Positions 15,999 through 23,714 of a stretch of 44,763 nt of DNA are shown piece by piece (the stretch's first letter is position 1; every line of letters begins with the position of its first letter). Position numbers and translations under genes: made by a program. Under the pieces are notes generated by a model. That model saw only the letters and a program-made list of their open reading frames with translations. It was not told where the DNA came from and searched no databases. Origin of the DNA: an uncultured Lachnospiraceae bacterium (lineage in GTDB: Bacteria > Bacillota > Clostridia > Lachnospirales > Lachnospiraceae); NCBI GenBank assembly GCA_910583835.1, contig CAJTYM010000037.1:1-44763 (forward strand), read 5' to 3'.

Positions 15999-16334
15999 TC
16001 ATTCGTCTATATCATCATTGATATAGTTCATAAGATATTCTATGTTCCGTTTAATGTCATCGTCAATAAGAACTTCTGTACTTTGTGATGACTGCTCAAT
16101 TCTTTGCACAATCGTATCAAGTTTCGGTCCGACATATTTAATTCTTTTATCAAGTTCTCTTAACTCTGCAAGTTTATCTGTTACGTCCTTTAAATGCATA
16201 TCTATACTTTCAAGCTTATTTTGAGAATTATGTAAAAACAAACCTACAAAAAACACAGCACTAATATCAAACAGACGATAAACCATGCGAAATCTTTCAT
16301 TGTTATCTTCCATTTTCCAATATGCATATTTCAC
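15999..16334 (-). CDS. Unrecognised coiled-coil protein with acidic tail
   Basis: I do not recognise this 111-residue protein. A short hydrophobic stretch (ISAVFFVGLFL, about 29-39) may be a membrane anchor. It is followed by a heptad-like coiled coil (DMHLKDVTDKLAELRELDKR) and a C-terminal tail ending in YINDDIDE. That ending matches the end of the 56-aa peptide at the head of the same operon (WINDDIDD). The start is a GTG close behind AGAGAGG; an internal ATG eight codons on is possible. It begins 7 nt after the 212-aa gene stops. Confidence 0.65.
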   Translation of the reverse strand: MKYAYWKMEDNNERFRMVYRLFDISAVFFVGLFLHNSQNKLESIDMHLKDVTDKLAELRELDKRIKYVGPKLDTIVQRIEQSSQSTEVLIDDDIKRNIEYLMNYINDDIDE

Positions 16335-16341
16335 ATCCTCT

Positions 16342-16980
16342 CTAAAATTCCTGCTCTGGATCTTTGGGCTCGCTCCAAATCACTGGATCCACTTCCCAAA
16401 TTGGATGTATTGTACAGCCAAGCATCATCGCCTCTAATGACTTTGCTGATTCCATCCTATACACTAAGAAATACAATAAAAAACGTTTATAATACTTTAA
16501 TTGCCTCTCCGCTTCATCATGAATATGTCCACATACGCTTTTTTCCTTTTTTCCAATAAAAGCTGCATTGATTAATAGCTTAACGCCAAACTCTTCGTTT
16601 ATAAACAAAAATCTTGTTCTCGCCATATCTGATAACTTATCGTTCAAGACAAGATCCTCCGATACCAACCATATTGGTTTGCGACGCATCAGCCAATATA
16701 CTATATAAGACATTTCTTTAATAGGATTCGGTTCTTTTGTCGGATGATAATTTGTCAATCTTAGCAAATCATCAAACGCATCTATCAATGACTGCCTTAA
16801 TAATTGCTCACTTACTTGGATTTCAATTGACATATTTGCTTTCTCCTGAGCCACTTTTCTCATATGCACTGCATATTTATTTGCGGCCAAAAGTATTATT
16901 TTATATGTATCTTGGAACTTCTGTTTCAAATCCGGTTCTTTTTCAAACCACTCATCAATCTTTTTAAAAACAATGTGCAT
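16342..16980 (-). CDS. Unrecognised 212-aa protein
   Basis: I do not recognise this protein. It starts after GGAGGAATAATAAA and is soluble, mostly helical and rich in aromatic and charged residues (WFEKEPDLKQKF, YIVYWLMRRKPIWLV, YYKRFLLYFLVYRM). It has two cysteines and a CGHIHDEAE segment but no catalytic motif I can name. It lies in an AT-rich unit between the small peptide and the coiled-coil gene. A role linked to the peptide (processing, immunity or sensing) is only suggested by position. Confidence 0.65.
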   Translation of the reverse strand: MHIVFKKIDEWFEKEPDLKQKFQDTYKIILLAANKYAVHMRKVAQEKANMSIEIQVSEQLLRQSLIDAFDDLLRLTNYHPTKEPNPIKEMSYIVYWLMRRKPIWLVSEDLVLNDKLSDMARTRFLFINEEFGVKLLINAAFIGKKEKSVCGHIHDEAERQLKYYKRFLLYFLVYRMESAKSLEAMMLGCTIHPIWEVDPVIWSEPKDPEQEF

Positions 16981-17002
16981 TTTATTATTCCTCCATCAAA
17001 CA

Positions 17003-17032
17003 ATGCCCAATCTTATTATTAAGATTAGGCAT
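17003..17032 (-). promoter_or_regulatory. Attenuator-like hairpin after the 56-aa peptide
   Basis: TGCCTAATCTT and AAGATTGGGCA form an 11-bp stem (one G-T pair) around AATAAT, in the 85-nt gap between the peptide and the 212-aa gene. A short run TTGTTTG follows. It probably cuts expression of the downstream genes relative to the peptide. Confidence 0.5.
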
Positions 17033-17065
17033 TTATCAGGCAACATAACCACTCTTTAGATGTTA

Positions 17066-17236
17066 TTAATCATCAATATCATCATTAATCCATACATCTA
17101 TATCATCACTATTTGGCTTATGCGCTCCCCTACCATTATTTTGCAAATACATTATTAATGTACCATCGCTCTCAACACTTCTAGCAGCACTGGCATTGAT
17201 TTCTTCCTGCGTAATATTTATCAAATCTCTTATCAT
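17066..17236 (-). CDS. Small 56-aa peptide with acidic C-terminal tail
   Basis: The gene begins with ATG after GAAAGG and lies behind a near-consensus promoter and structured leader. The peptide has a helical N-terminus (MIRDLINITQEEINASAARS), a middle with GRGAHKPNS and an acidic end, DDIDVWINDDIDD. There are no cysteines and no signal peptide. The strong promoter, the hairpin after the stop and the small size resemble genes for secreted or modified peptides, but no modification enzyme lies in the unit. The end matches that of the 111-aa protein (INDDID). Function is unknown; a toxin/antidote or a leader-type tag are both open. Confidence 0.6.
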   Translation of the reverse strand: MIRDLINITQEEINASAARSVESDGTLIMYLQNNGRGAHKPNSDDIDVWINDDIDD

Positions 17237-17280
17237 AATATTCTACCTTTCTGTCGTACAAACGCACAGCCCTACGAAAA

Positions 17281-17342
17281 GGACATGATGCTCCGACTTC
17301 GCTCTCCCATCTAATATGGAGTCCTAGAAAGCATCATGTTCC
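17281..17342 (-). ncRNA. Long structured leader RNA of the 56-aa peptide gene
   Basis: GGAACATGATGC at the very 5' end of the transcript pairs with GCATCATGTCC (11 bp with one bulge). Inside, GACT/AGTC and CCAT/ATGG make a second stem. The hairpin starts exactly where transcription should begin, then TCCTTTTCG follows. It could be an independent small RNA, a weak terminator or a regulatory leader. I cannot match it to a known class. Confidence 0.5.
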
Positions 17343-17371
17343 TTATAACACAAATATATGCCATTTGTCAA
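17343..17371 (-). promoter_or_regulatory. Strong promoter of the three-gene unit
   Basis: TTGACA (17366-17371), a 17-nt spacer and TTATAA (17343-17348) on the minus strand give a near-consensus sigma-A promoter. The 17373-17473 stretch upstream is AT-rich without a gene. Confidence 0.8.
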
Positions 17372-17473
17372 CAAAATATGAAAAATTTCAAACTTTTCAA
17401 ATATATCTTAACCAATAGCATTTCCTATCCTCTTAGGACACATACAGTATAATTTATTTTAAATTTTTTAGTC

Positions 17474-18193
17474 CTACCCTTTTCTATGATTGAACCTTAA
17501 GTAACTCTTGACAAAATCCTGATAATTCTTCTTCGCCATGAGCGCCTGTCCCCTTTTTAAATAAATCGTTGTGGCATCATATTTCCTGATATAATTAAAA
17601 TTTACAAGGTACGCTCTATGTGGACGGTAGAATTCGTCTCCTGCTTTTTCCTCCAACTCTTTCATTTTTCCATAATATTCAATATCCGCATCCATGGTAT
17701 GGATGATTACCTTACGGTCAAAAACCTCCGCATATACAACATCCTCCCATCGGACAGCAATGTGCTCTCCTCTTGAAGTTATCATCAGGCTTGGCTTTTG
17801 TTTTTTGCCATCTGCCTCGTCCCTGTCCCTGTCCCTGCCCTTGAACTGCCTGACCGCATTTTGTAAAACTTCCGCAAATTTATCTTCCTGAAATGGCTTG
17901 ACAAGATAATGAAATGCCCCCACATCAAAGGACTGGAATACATAGTCTTCCGTCACCGTTACAAAAATAATAATTGTCTGCTGGCTCCGTCTGCGAAGCC
18001 TGCGCGCCGTTTCCATCCCATCCATCTCCGGCATCTGGATATCCAGAAATAAAATGTCTGGAAGACGCATGGCTTCTAAAATCTCCTGCCCGGATTCATA
18101 AGATACAATATTTTCACAGGGATAAAATCTTTCCACTTTTTCCTTTATCAGTTCACGGATTTCTTTCTGGTCATCGCATATGCCAATCTGCAC
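17474..18193 (-). CDS. LytTR-family response regulator, AgrA-like
   Basis: About 239 residues. The start is taken as the GTG at 18191-18193, which follows GGGAGGTGG and gives the standard opening MQIGICDDQ; the ATG 21 nt upstream lies before this site. The receiver domain has D51 in LFLDIQMPEMDG and the Lys in YLVKPF. An RDRDRDE linker leads to a LytTR DNA-binding domain (FYRPHRAYLVNFNYI). It probably acts with a GHKL kinase; none is adjacent, and the unpaired one at 9229-10596 is a candidate. A LytTR-type direct repeat lies upstream, so self-regulation is likely. Confidence 0.88.
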   Translation of the reverse strand: MQIGICDDQKEIRELIKEKVERFYPCENIVSYESGQEILEAMRLPDILFLDIQMPEMDGMETARRLRRRSQQTIIIFVTVTEDYVFQSFDVGAFHYLVKPFQEDKFAEVLQNAVRQFKGRDRDRDEADGKKQKPSLMITSRGEHIAVRWEDVVYAEVFDRKVIIHTMDADIEYYGKMKELEEKAGDEFYRPHRAYLVNFNYIRKYDATTIYLKRGQALMAKKNYQDFVKSYLRFNHRKG

Positions 18194-18258
18194 GTTCCCA
18201 CCTCCCGAAAGCATAATATATTAAATATCGTCTTTCCAGCATCTTTCCATGAGGCGAA

Positions 18259-18288
18259 TGATGCAGAACACCCTTTTTATGATGCGAA
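18259..18288 (-). promoter_or_regulatory. LytTR-type direct-repeat operator
   Basis: On the minus strand TTCGCATCA and TCTGCATCA are two 9-bp direct repeats with a 12-nt gap, a 21-bp period that matches the spacing bound by AgrA-type LytTR dimers. A third, weaker copy (TTCGCCTCA) follows directly. They lie upstream of the LytTR regulator gene, whose -35 box is poor. Confidence 0.5.
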
Positions 18289-18354
18289 TTATCATCAATG
18301 CCTTTGCTTTTTTAATACTACCATAGAAAGATTTATTTTTCTATACAGAATAGC

Positions 18355-18383
18355 TTGCCTTAAGTACCAGCCGACATTATAAT
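18355..18383 (+). promoter_or_regulatory. Promoter upstream of the structured element and endonuclease gene
   Basis: TTGCCT (18355-18360), a 17-nt spacer and a perfect TATAAT (18378-18383). A start near 18390 would put the whole 129-nt structured element in a 265-nt leader of the endonuclease mRNA. Confidence 0.65.
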
Positions 18384-18450
18384 ATGTAATATGTTGATAC
18401 AGGAAGCAATTTGTTAATTATTGGGAAATTTTAGCGTTTTGTGATTAACA

Positions 18451-18579
18451 GTACCAAAAGGTTTCCATCACAAAGTGATGGAAACACTTTGCACATAAAA
18501 ACGCTATGGAAAGCTAGCTTTCCAGACGTTTTTTGTGCAATATGTCTATGCTGCCAGAGGCAGCAAGACCTTTTGGTAC
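18451..18579 (+). ncRNA. Cloverleaf-like structured element
   Basis: A perfect 12-bp outer stem (GTACCAAAAGGT, 18451-18462, with ACCTTTTGGTAC, 18568-18579) encloses three hairpins. The first is TTTCCATCAC/GTGATGGAAA with an AAA loop (18462-18484). The second is a long arm TTGCACA...TGTGCAA with inner AAAAACG/CGTTTTT and a GGAAAGC/GCTTTCC tip (18489-18540). The third is GCTGCC/GGCAGC with an AGA loop (18550-18564). Nearly every base of the stems is paired without mismatch. It may be a regulatory RNA, a MITE-like palindromic repeat or an invertible segment. It does not encode protein. Confidence 0.65.
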
Positions 18580-18654
18580 AAAAATATCGCTTATTATAAA
18601 ATTGAGAAACTCAAATTTGAAAATATTATCAATAGAAAGGCGAAGGTACAAATT

Positions 18655-20763
18655 ATGGTAATAGAAAAAAAACACATTTTTAATTTGATGGATACAAACG
18701 GCAGACGCAGCGATGTATTGAATGCTTTAAAAGTATATCTGGAAATCCTTGAAGAATTAAAGAGCGAATTTCCTACCGAAAGCTGGAACACTTACCCAAA
18801 CAGCAACGCCCAGTTTCTGTTCTATGAAAAAGCTTTAGAAAAGTCAAAAGACGTATTTAAAAAACATGATAAATACGATACATTTATGGAGGAGTTAGGT
18901 GAATATTATGAAAATTTCTTAAACAAAGACAGCGATTGGATACGGAGAAATCTACCAGAGATGGCAAAAATACTGGATGAAGCTATTGAGAAAAGAGCAA
19001 GGCATTATACGAGCAACCTTGTAAAAATGGGATTTACCGATTCCAGACGCAGCATCACAGAAGCGGGACACTCCTATTTGAAAGGCTCCCTGAACAGAGA
19101 TGCCATAGAAGAATTCCTGCCGCTTGACAATGTCAACATTGCGCTTTTCCGGCAATTATCCAAGCTTAGAATTTTCAGCACTCCAGATACAGATGGCAAC
19201 AGGCAGTTTTATTCGCCTTTTTTGATGGCGCTCGTTCTGCTTTTAGATAACAAAAGCATTGGCAGGGAATCTTTTGAAATAATCGTTCAGGGATTAAGCC
19301 CATACAGCGATGAATCCCTGAAATCAGCAATCTGCCAGAATACTGTCAGCATAACCGAATTGGAAACTTCCATACAGAATATACCCATTAAAGTTCCCGG
19401 GGAGCTTATGGGCAAAGCAGATATTGATTTTGAGCTATTCAAAACCCATTTCAAGAGCTCTAAAAATACAGACTCCACTTCCAAAAAGTATTATAATTTC
19501 TTTGTGGCGCTTAAAAACTTCAGGGCAAATCAAAATGTGGAAAACTACGCCGCATTAACGGACTGTTTTGATACAGACAGTGCGCTTTTATATAAGGCTT
19601 TCGGTTATGGAAAATCTGTATTTGACATGGGAACTAAAACCAACAGATATGACCTGAAAACATTTCTGCTGAAAAACAAAAACCATCCTTTATTAGTTTC
19701 CCAAGATTATGTCCATGACATTTATATTACTTTTATGAAATCGAAATGGATTGACGGCATCAGAGAATACTCAGATACAACGGTGCGCTTGCTGAGCGCT
19801 ACTGGATTATTTAAATTTAAAAATCTGCCGCAGCTTTCCTACGAGGATATATTGGCCATTATTTTTGATGTTTCCACGCTCAGAAACAGCATATTTGGGG
19901 AAATGACCGAAGAACAGTACTGTGCATATGAACGCCAGGAAGATTTCTTCTTCGGGAAAAACTCTTCTATTTCTGAAATCTTTAGATATTCCGATGATGA
20001 GATTCGCCGAATCATCACAAATATCGAAAGCCATTTAGGCGTTACAAACTCCAAGGATATCAAAACTAGGCTTCAAGACAAGAAAAACACAGAATTTTTA
20101 CGTCACATCAAGGATAAATATCCGAAAGATAAAATCATTAAATTACTGCCATTATTTTCAGACAGGAAGAAAGATTCCCAGATAAAAAGAGAAGTAAACG
20201 ATGCCACAACTATTCCTACAATATACGAGTATATCATCGGAATCGCCTGGTATTATATTTCAAATGAGGATTTTGATTTATACGATAGTCTGAATCTGAC
20301 ATTAAATGCTGATTTTGAGCCTGTCATCCATGCCGGGGGCGGAGATGGCGATATCGTAATTTCCTACGATGATATGACCGTCATGCTGGAAGTAACGCTT
20401 ATGAATAAACAAGCGCAAAAGAGGGGCGAATGGGAACCTGTCCTGCGCCATTCGCTCAATCTGAAAGCTGCCAACGAGCCCAAAGAAACCATTACATTTT
20501 TCATCGCTGACGAGTTAGATTACAACACCGTCAACATCTGGAGGGCTGTGGCCGCTGCATCATTAGAATCCACAAATACCCACCAACCAGTAGACGGCGT
20601 TGTCATCATGCCCTTCACGAACCGTGAGATACTGAATTTCCTAAAAAAAGGCATCGCTCGCACACGGATTATCGAAGAAGTTAAAAAGTCGTTTGAAAAA
20701 GTTCCACAGATAACAGACAGCAAATGGCATGAGGACATTCTGTCTGCATTGTCTCGTCCATGA
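18655..20763 (+). CDS. AlwI-family type II restriction endonuclease
   Basis: A 702-residue protein. The start at 18655 follows AGGCGAAGG; the open frame extends 40 codons upstream into the structured element but lacks a binding site. The C-terminal part carries a PD-(D/E)XK-type catalytic pattern, D566 in GGGDGDIVIS and E579 in LEVT, followed by NKQAQKRGEWEPVLRH, features I associate with the AlwI group (relatives of PleI, MlyI and nicking enzymes, which cut outside asymmetric sites). The N-terminal two thirds are helical and should bind DNA. No methyltransferase gene is visible on either side, which is unusual for a restriction enzyme. Confidence 0.75.
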   Translation: MVIEKKHIFNLMDTNGRRSDVLNALKVYLEILEELKSEFPTESWNTYPNSNAQFLFYEKALEKSKDVFKKHDKYDTFMEELGEYYENFLNKDSDWIRRNLPEMAKILDEAIEKRARHYTSNLVKMGFTDSRRSITEAGHSYLKGSLNRDAIEEFLPLDNVNIALFRQLSKLRIFSTPDTDGNRQFYSPFLMALVLLLDNKSIGRESFEIIVQGLSPYSDESLKSAICQNTVSITELETSIQNIPIKVPGELMGKADIDFELFKTHFKSSKNTDSTSKKYYNFFVALKNFRANQNVENYAALTDCFDTDSALLYKAFGYGKSVFDMGTKTNRYDLKTFLLKNKNHPLLVSQDYVHDIYITFMKSKWIDGIREYSDTTVRLLSATGLFKFKNLPQLSYEDILAIIFDVSTLRNSIFGEMTEEQYCAYERQEDFFFGKNSSISEIFRYSDDEIRRIITNIESHLGVTNSKDIKTRLQDKKNTEFLRHIKDKYPKDKIIKLLPLFSDRKKDSQIKREVNDATTIPTIYEYIIGIAWYYISNEDFDLYDSLNLTLNADFEPVIHAGGGDGDIVISYDDMTVMLEVTLMNKQAQKRGEWEPVLRHSLNLKAANEPKETITFFIADELDYNTVNIWRAVAAASLESTNTHQPVDGVVIMPFTNREILNFLKKGIARTRIIEEVKKSFEKVPQITDSKWHEDILSALSRP

Positions 20764-20862
20764 ACCTTTTTTATTGATGTTATGTCAGTTGTCCAACAGA
20801 ATACAGCGTTTCTGTCTCCGTTGCGTTTTCTTCAAAATAATTATTTGTGTATTTTCTTGGTT

Positions 20863-20919
20863 TATGGTATCTTTTTGTATATAGTATTCTTTAAATAGAG
20901 ACGTATGAAAGATACCATA
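20863..20919 (+). promoter_or_regulatory. 12-bp inverted repeat upstream of the Uma2 gene
   Basis: TATGGTATCTTT (20863-20874) and AAAGATACCATA (20908-20919) are perfect inverted repeats 33 nt apart, ending 26 nt before the Uma2 start codon. The AT-rich interior could hold a promoter. The repeat could be an operator, an mRNA hairpin or recombination ends. Confidence 0.45.
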
Positions 20920-20945
20920 TATGATTAAGGAAAGGAAGTGACCGT

Positions 20946-21506
20946 ATGCCACCAGCATTAGCACAAGAAATGCTATATACCATTGATGATATTTACGCTC
21001 TGCCGGATGGGGAACGTGCTGAACTGATTGAGGGAAAAATATATATGATGGCTCCGCCAAACCGTAAACATCAGACTATAGCTCGAGAGCTTTTTTCCTC
21101 CATAAATACCTACATCACGTCAAAAGGCGGTTTCTGTGAACCATTTTTCTCCCCATTTGCGGTATTTCTAAATAAAGACGATAAAAACTATGTTGAACCA
21201 GATATCTCTGTAATCTGCGACATTTCAAAACTCACTGACAAAGGATGCTCCGGCGCTCCCGATTGGATAATTGAGATCGTATCACCAAGCAGCCGCCGAA
21301 TGGACTATTACACAAAATTGTTCAAATACCGTACCGCTGGTGTAAGGGAATACTGGATTGTTGACCCTGAGAAGGACCGCATCCTGGTTTATAACTTTGA
21401 ATCAGAGAACACTTGGGAATATACCTTCTCTGATTCTGTAAAAGCTGGCATCTATGAAGATCTGTACATTAATTTTCCAGATATCGCCAGAGTGCTGAAT
21501 ATGTAA
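20946..21506 (+). CDS. Uma2-family (DUF820) endonuclease-fold protein
   Basis: A 186-residue protein after GGAAAGGAAGTG. It opens with YTIDDIYALPDGERAELIEG, and has the nuclease-fold residues in EPDISVICD and WIIEIVSPSS and the late REYWIVDP, all marks of the Uma2 family (restriction-endonuclease-like PD-(D/E)XK fold). The biochemical role of this family is not settled; members are common in cyanobacteria and mobile DNA and are thought to act on DNA. It follows the AlwI-like gene by 182 nt and may form a defence pair with it. Confidence 0.82.
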   Translation: MPPALAQEMLYTIDDIYALPDGERAELIEGKIYMMAPPNRKHQTIARELFSSINTYITSKGGFCEPFFSPFAVFLNKDDKNYVEPDISVICDISKLTDKGCSGAPDWIIEIVSPSSRRMDYYTKLFKYRTAGVREYWIVDPEKDRILVYNFESENTWEYTFSDSVKAGIYEDLYINFPDIARVLNM

Positions 21507-21513
21507 CCTAAGG

Positions 21514-21543
21514 GAAGGGCTGTCAATTTGCAAACAGCCCTTC
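21514..21543 (+). terminator. Terminator hairpin after the Uma2 gene
   Basis: GAAGGGCTGT and ACAGCCCTTC form a 10-bp stem around a 10-nt loop, 8 nt after the stop codon. The U-run is weak (TGTACTATTT). Confidence 0.6.
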
Positions 21544-21580
21544 TGTACTATTTATCCGCCCAGCATTTAGCATAGCCGAT

Positions 21581-22072
21581 TTACTTTATTTCCTCAGCTG
21601 AATGAATGCCAACGGAATGCAGTTTCTTTTCCATAATTTCATAGACCAGCTTCACATCATTTTCCAATTCACAAATCCCATGCCCTACCGTTTTATAACC
21701 TCTATGCTCATACAGACAAGCGGCAGGAAGTGAAGCATCTAAGATAGCTATATCATGCTTTTTTGCAATTTCATGTTCCAGGCAACTCATTATATACGAG
21801 CCACAGCCTTGCTTTTGGTAAGAAGGCAGTACATATACCCCTGTAATATGGTTACTGTCAAAGCAGCCTGTTCCTACTATTGCATTTCCGTACGCCAATA
21901 CCCCCATATTCCCGGACGCTATGCCCTCTAAAATATGTTCTTTACTATGATGTCTGCAAAAAAAATCCACTACTTCTTTCGGATAATATTTAGGATAAAT
22001 CGTCTTAATAGATGTATGTAAAACATTGTAAATCTCATTTACCATGTCAGAAGCTGCTGTTATATATTTCAT
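21581..22072 (-). CDS. GNAT family N-acetyltransferase
   Basis: A 163-residue GNAT-fold protein. The acetyl-CoA binding segment is visible in GVYVLPSYQKQGCGSYIMSCLE (strand 4 and the Q-x-x-G-x-G loop), and YEHRGYKTVG is the common strand 5/helix 4 segment. The substrate cannot be told. It is a single gene convergent with Uma2. The 97 nt upstream are AT-rich and hold nothing else I can name. Confidence 0.85.
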   Translation of the reverse strand: MKYITAASDMVNEIYNVLHTSIKTIYPKYYPKEVVDFFCRHHSKEHILEGIASGNMGVLAYGNAIVGTGCFDSNHITGVYVLPSYQKQGCGSYIMSCLEHEIAKKHDIAILDASLPAACLYEHRGYKTVGHGICELENDVKLVYEIMEKKLHSVGIHSAEEIK

Positions 22073-22169
22073 TTCTGTTTCCTCACTTCCACACTCTAAT
22101 TTTACAAAGGTTCTTTATAAGCACATATTTATAAAAAATTCTACAACAAAACACTATACTTATCAATAT

Positions 22170-23042
22170 TTAATTCCAAAAACTTAACTGCTGGGCAGAT
22201 TCTTTCTCCTCATAGGTATGCAGATACTGTAATATCTGCTCGTTATCATGGACAATCCCCCCCTGTCTGCATTTCTGATAAAATAATTTCATTAGCCGGT
22301 TGCTGTCCGGGCTTTCCAGCATATATTGATTTCCGTATGCCTGTATGTATTTCTCTTTCAACCCCGGAAACAGGCGGTCCAGCTGCCCATAAAAATACTC
22401 ACGGCTGCCTTCCCGAAGCGTCAGCCCCATGCCATAGCAGATTATGCCATAGACTTTCGCTTCCATGCACATATCTAAAATGCCGCAAATATTATCCTCT
22501 GTATCATTGATAAACGGCAAAATCGGGGACAGCCACACAATGGTGGGAATCCCCGCGTCCCGCAGCCGTTTCAACACCTCAAAGCGTTCGCTTGTCGCGC
22601 TTACATTCGGCTCAATTTTTTTGCACAAATCTTCATCATATGTAGTTAACGTCATTTGCACAAAGCATTTGGTCCTTGCGTTTATCTTCTGCAAGAGGTC
22701 TATATCCCGCAAAATGCGGGCTGATTTTGTAATCACTGCAAATCCAAATCCATACTCATATATAATCTGCAAAACTTTTCTGACATTGCCGATTTCCATT
22801 TCCAACGGGATATAAGGGTCCGTCATAGAGCCTGTATTAATCATACATTTTTTCCGTTTATGCTTCAGGGCATATTCCAGCAGGTCAACCGCATTTTCTT
22901 TGACCTCAATGTCTTCAAAATCATGTTCCATACGGTAGCACCTGCTTCTGGAGTCACAATAAATGCACCCATGAGAGCAGCCACGGTATAAATTTATTCC
23001 ATTTTGTGCAGATAAAATCCCTTTTACTTTCACAAAGTGCAT
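22170..23042 (-). CDS. SPL-family radical SAM protein
   Basis: About 290 residues. The radical SAM motif CSHGCIYC is at 22-29, preceded by NLYRG, and later text (GSMTDPYIPLE, ITKSARILRDIDLL) is the pattern of the spore photoproduct lyase-like/Rv2578c group, often annotated as DNA repair photolyase. The start at 23042 is chosen because GAGG lies 9 nt upstream; an ATG at 23057 overlaps the stop of the upstream ClbS-like gene. The actual substrate of non-sporulation members is unknown. Translation is probably coupled to the ClbS-like gene, which invites a DNA-damage link. Confidence 0.8.
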   Translation of the reverse strand: MHFVKVKGILSAQNGINLYRGCSHGCIYCDSRSRCYRMEHDFEDIEVKENAVDLLEYALKHKRKKCMINTGSMTDPYIPLEMEIGNVRKVLQIIYEYGFGFAVITKSARILRDIDLLQKINARTKCFVQMTLTTYDEDLCKKIEPNVSATSERFEVLKRLRDAGIPTIVWLSPILPFINDTEDNICGILDMCMEAKVYGIICYGMGLTLREGSREYFYGQLDRLFPGLKEKYIQAYGNQYMLESPDSNRLMKLFYQKCRQGGIVHDNEQILQYLHTYEEKESAQQLSFWN

Positions 23043-23053
23043 TTGCCCCATCC

Positions 23054-23596
23054 TCATTTGCCCGCACAAATCTTCTTGTGCGCCTTTAATTTCTTCATCG
23101 CCCAATCGTAGTGGCTTGCTGTAACGCTGACAAAATATGAGCCTAAGGTACTCCCCCCCACCCATTTGTAAATGCCTTTGGAAAACAATTCCTCATTTGT
23201 AAAAGTTTCCGCCAGCTCCATAATTGCGGCATGGGATTCCTGCAGCAAACCCTTTGCCTCTTCTAATGATGTGTTTTGATGTTTTTCCCAAAACTCCACA
23301 TTCATATTTCCGTAGGTTTTCCAATTATAAGGCTCTGGAATAAACGGTTTCTTCTCGCCACTCTGATTCGACTGTACCCAGCGAAGCAACAGCTGATGCC
23401 ACTCATAGAGATGGATCAGAATGTCCCGCAGGTTTTTATCCCTTTTCCAATGAGCCTCTTTCTTTTTCACGTCACCGGAAAAGTCAAAAGGTGTTTCCAT
23501 TTCTTCTTCTGTCAGCCCGGAAATAAGAGCATTTAGCTTCTCGTAGTTTGTCGTTGCCGCCGATAATAAATCTGTTTTTGTGGTTGGTCTGCCCAT
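23054..23596 (-). CDS. ClbS/DfsB-family (DUF1706) four-helix-bundle protein
   Basis: A 180-residue protein that opens with MGRPTTKTDLLSAATTNYEKL and has DILIHLYEWHQLLLRWV and the late ASHYDWAMKKLKAHKK, the usual ClbS/DfsB marks. ClbS of colibactin producers is a hydrolase that opens the cyclopropane warhead and protects DNA; most relatives are uncharacterised. There is no colibactin-like biosynthesis here, so a general detoxification or bacillithiol-S-transferase-like role is possible. The start follows AGGAGG (AAACATG), and the gene leads into the SPL-type radical SAM gene. Confidence 0.82.
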   Translation of the reverse strand: MGRPTTKTDLLSAATTNYEKLNALISGLTEEEMETPFDFSGDVKKKEAHWKRDKNLRDILIHLYEWHQLLLRWVQSNQSGEKKPFIPEPYNWKTYGNMNVEFWEKHQNTSLEEAKGLLQESHAAIMELAETFTNEELFSKGIYKWVGGSTLGSYFVSVTASHYDWAMKKLKAHKKICAGK

Positions 23597-23714
23597 GTTT
23601 TTATCCTCCTAAATAGATAAGCATAAAGTATTAGTATACGATGGAAAATCCGCTGAACGGTTTTTCTGCTGCTGTAAATCAACTTTTCTGCTTATCATAT
23701 TATCAGAGAAATAC

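Noticed and set aside
18451..18579. Retron msr-msd RNA
   Set aside because: The inverted ends and hairpins recall one, but no reverse transcriptase gene lies nearby.
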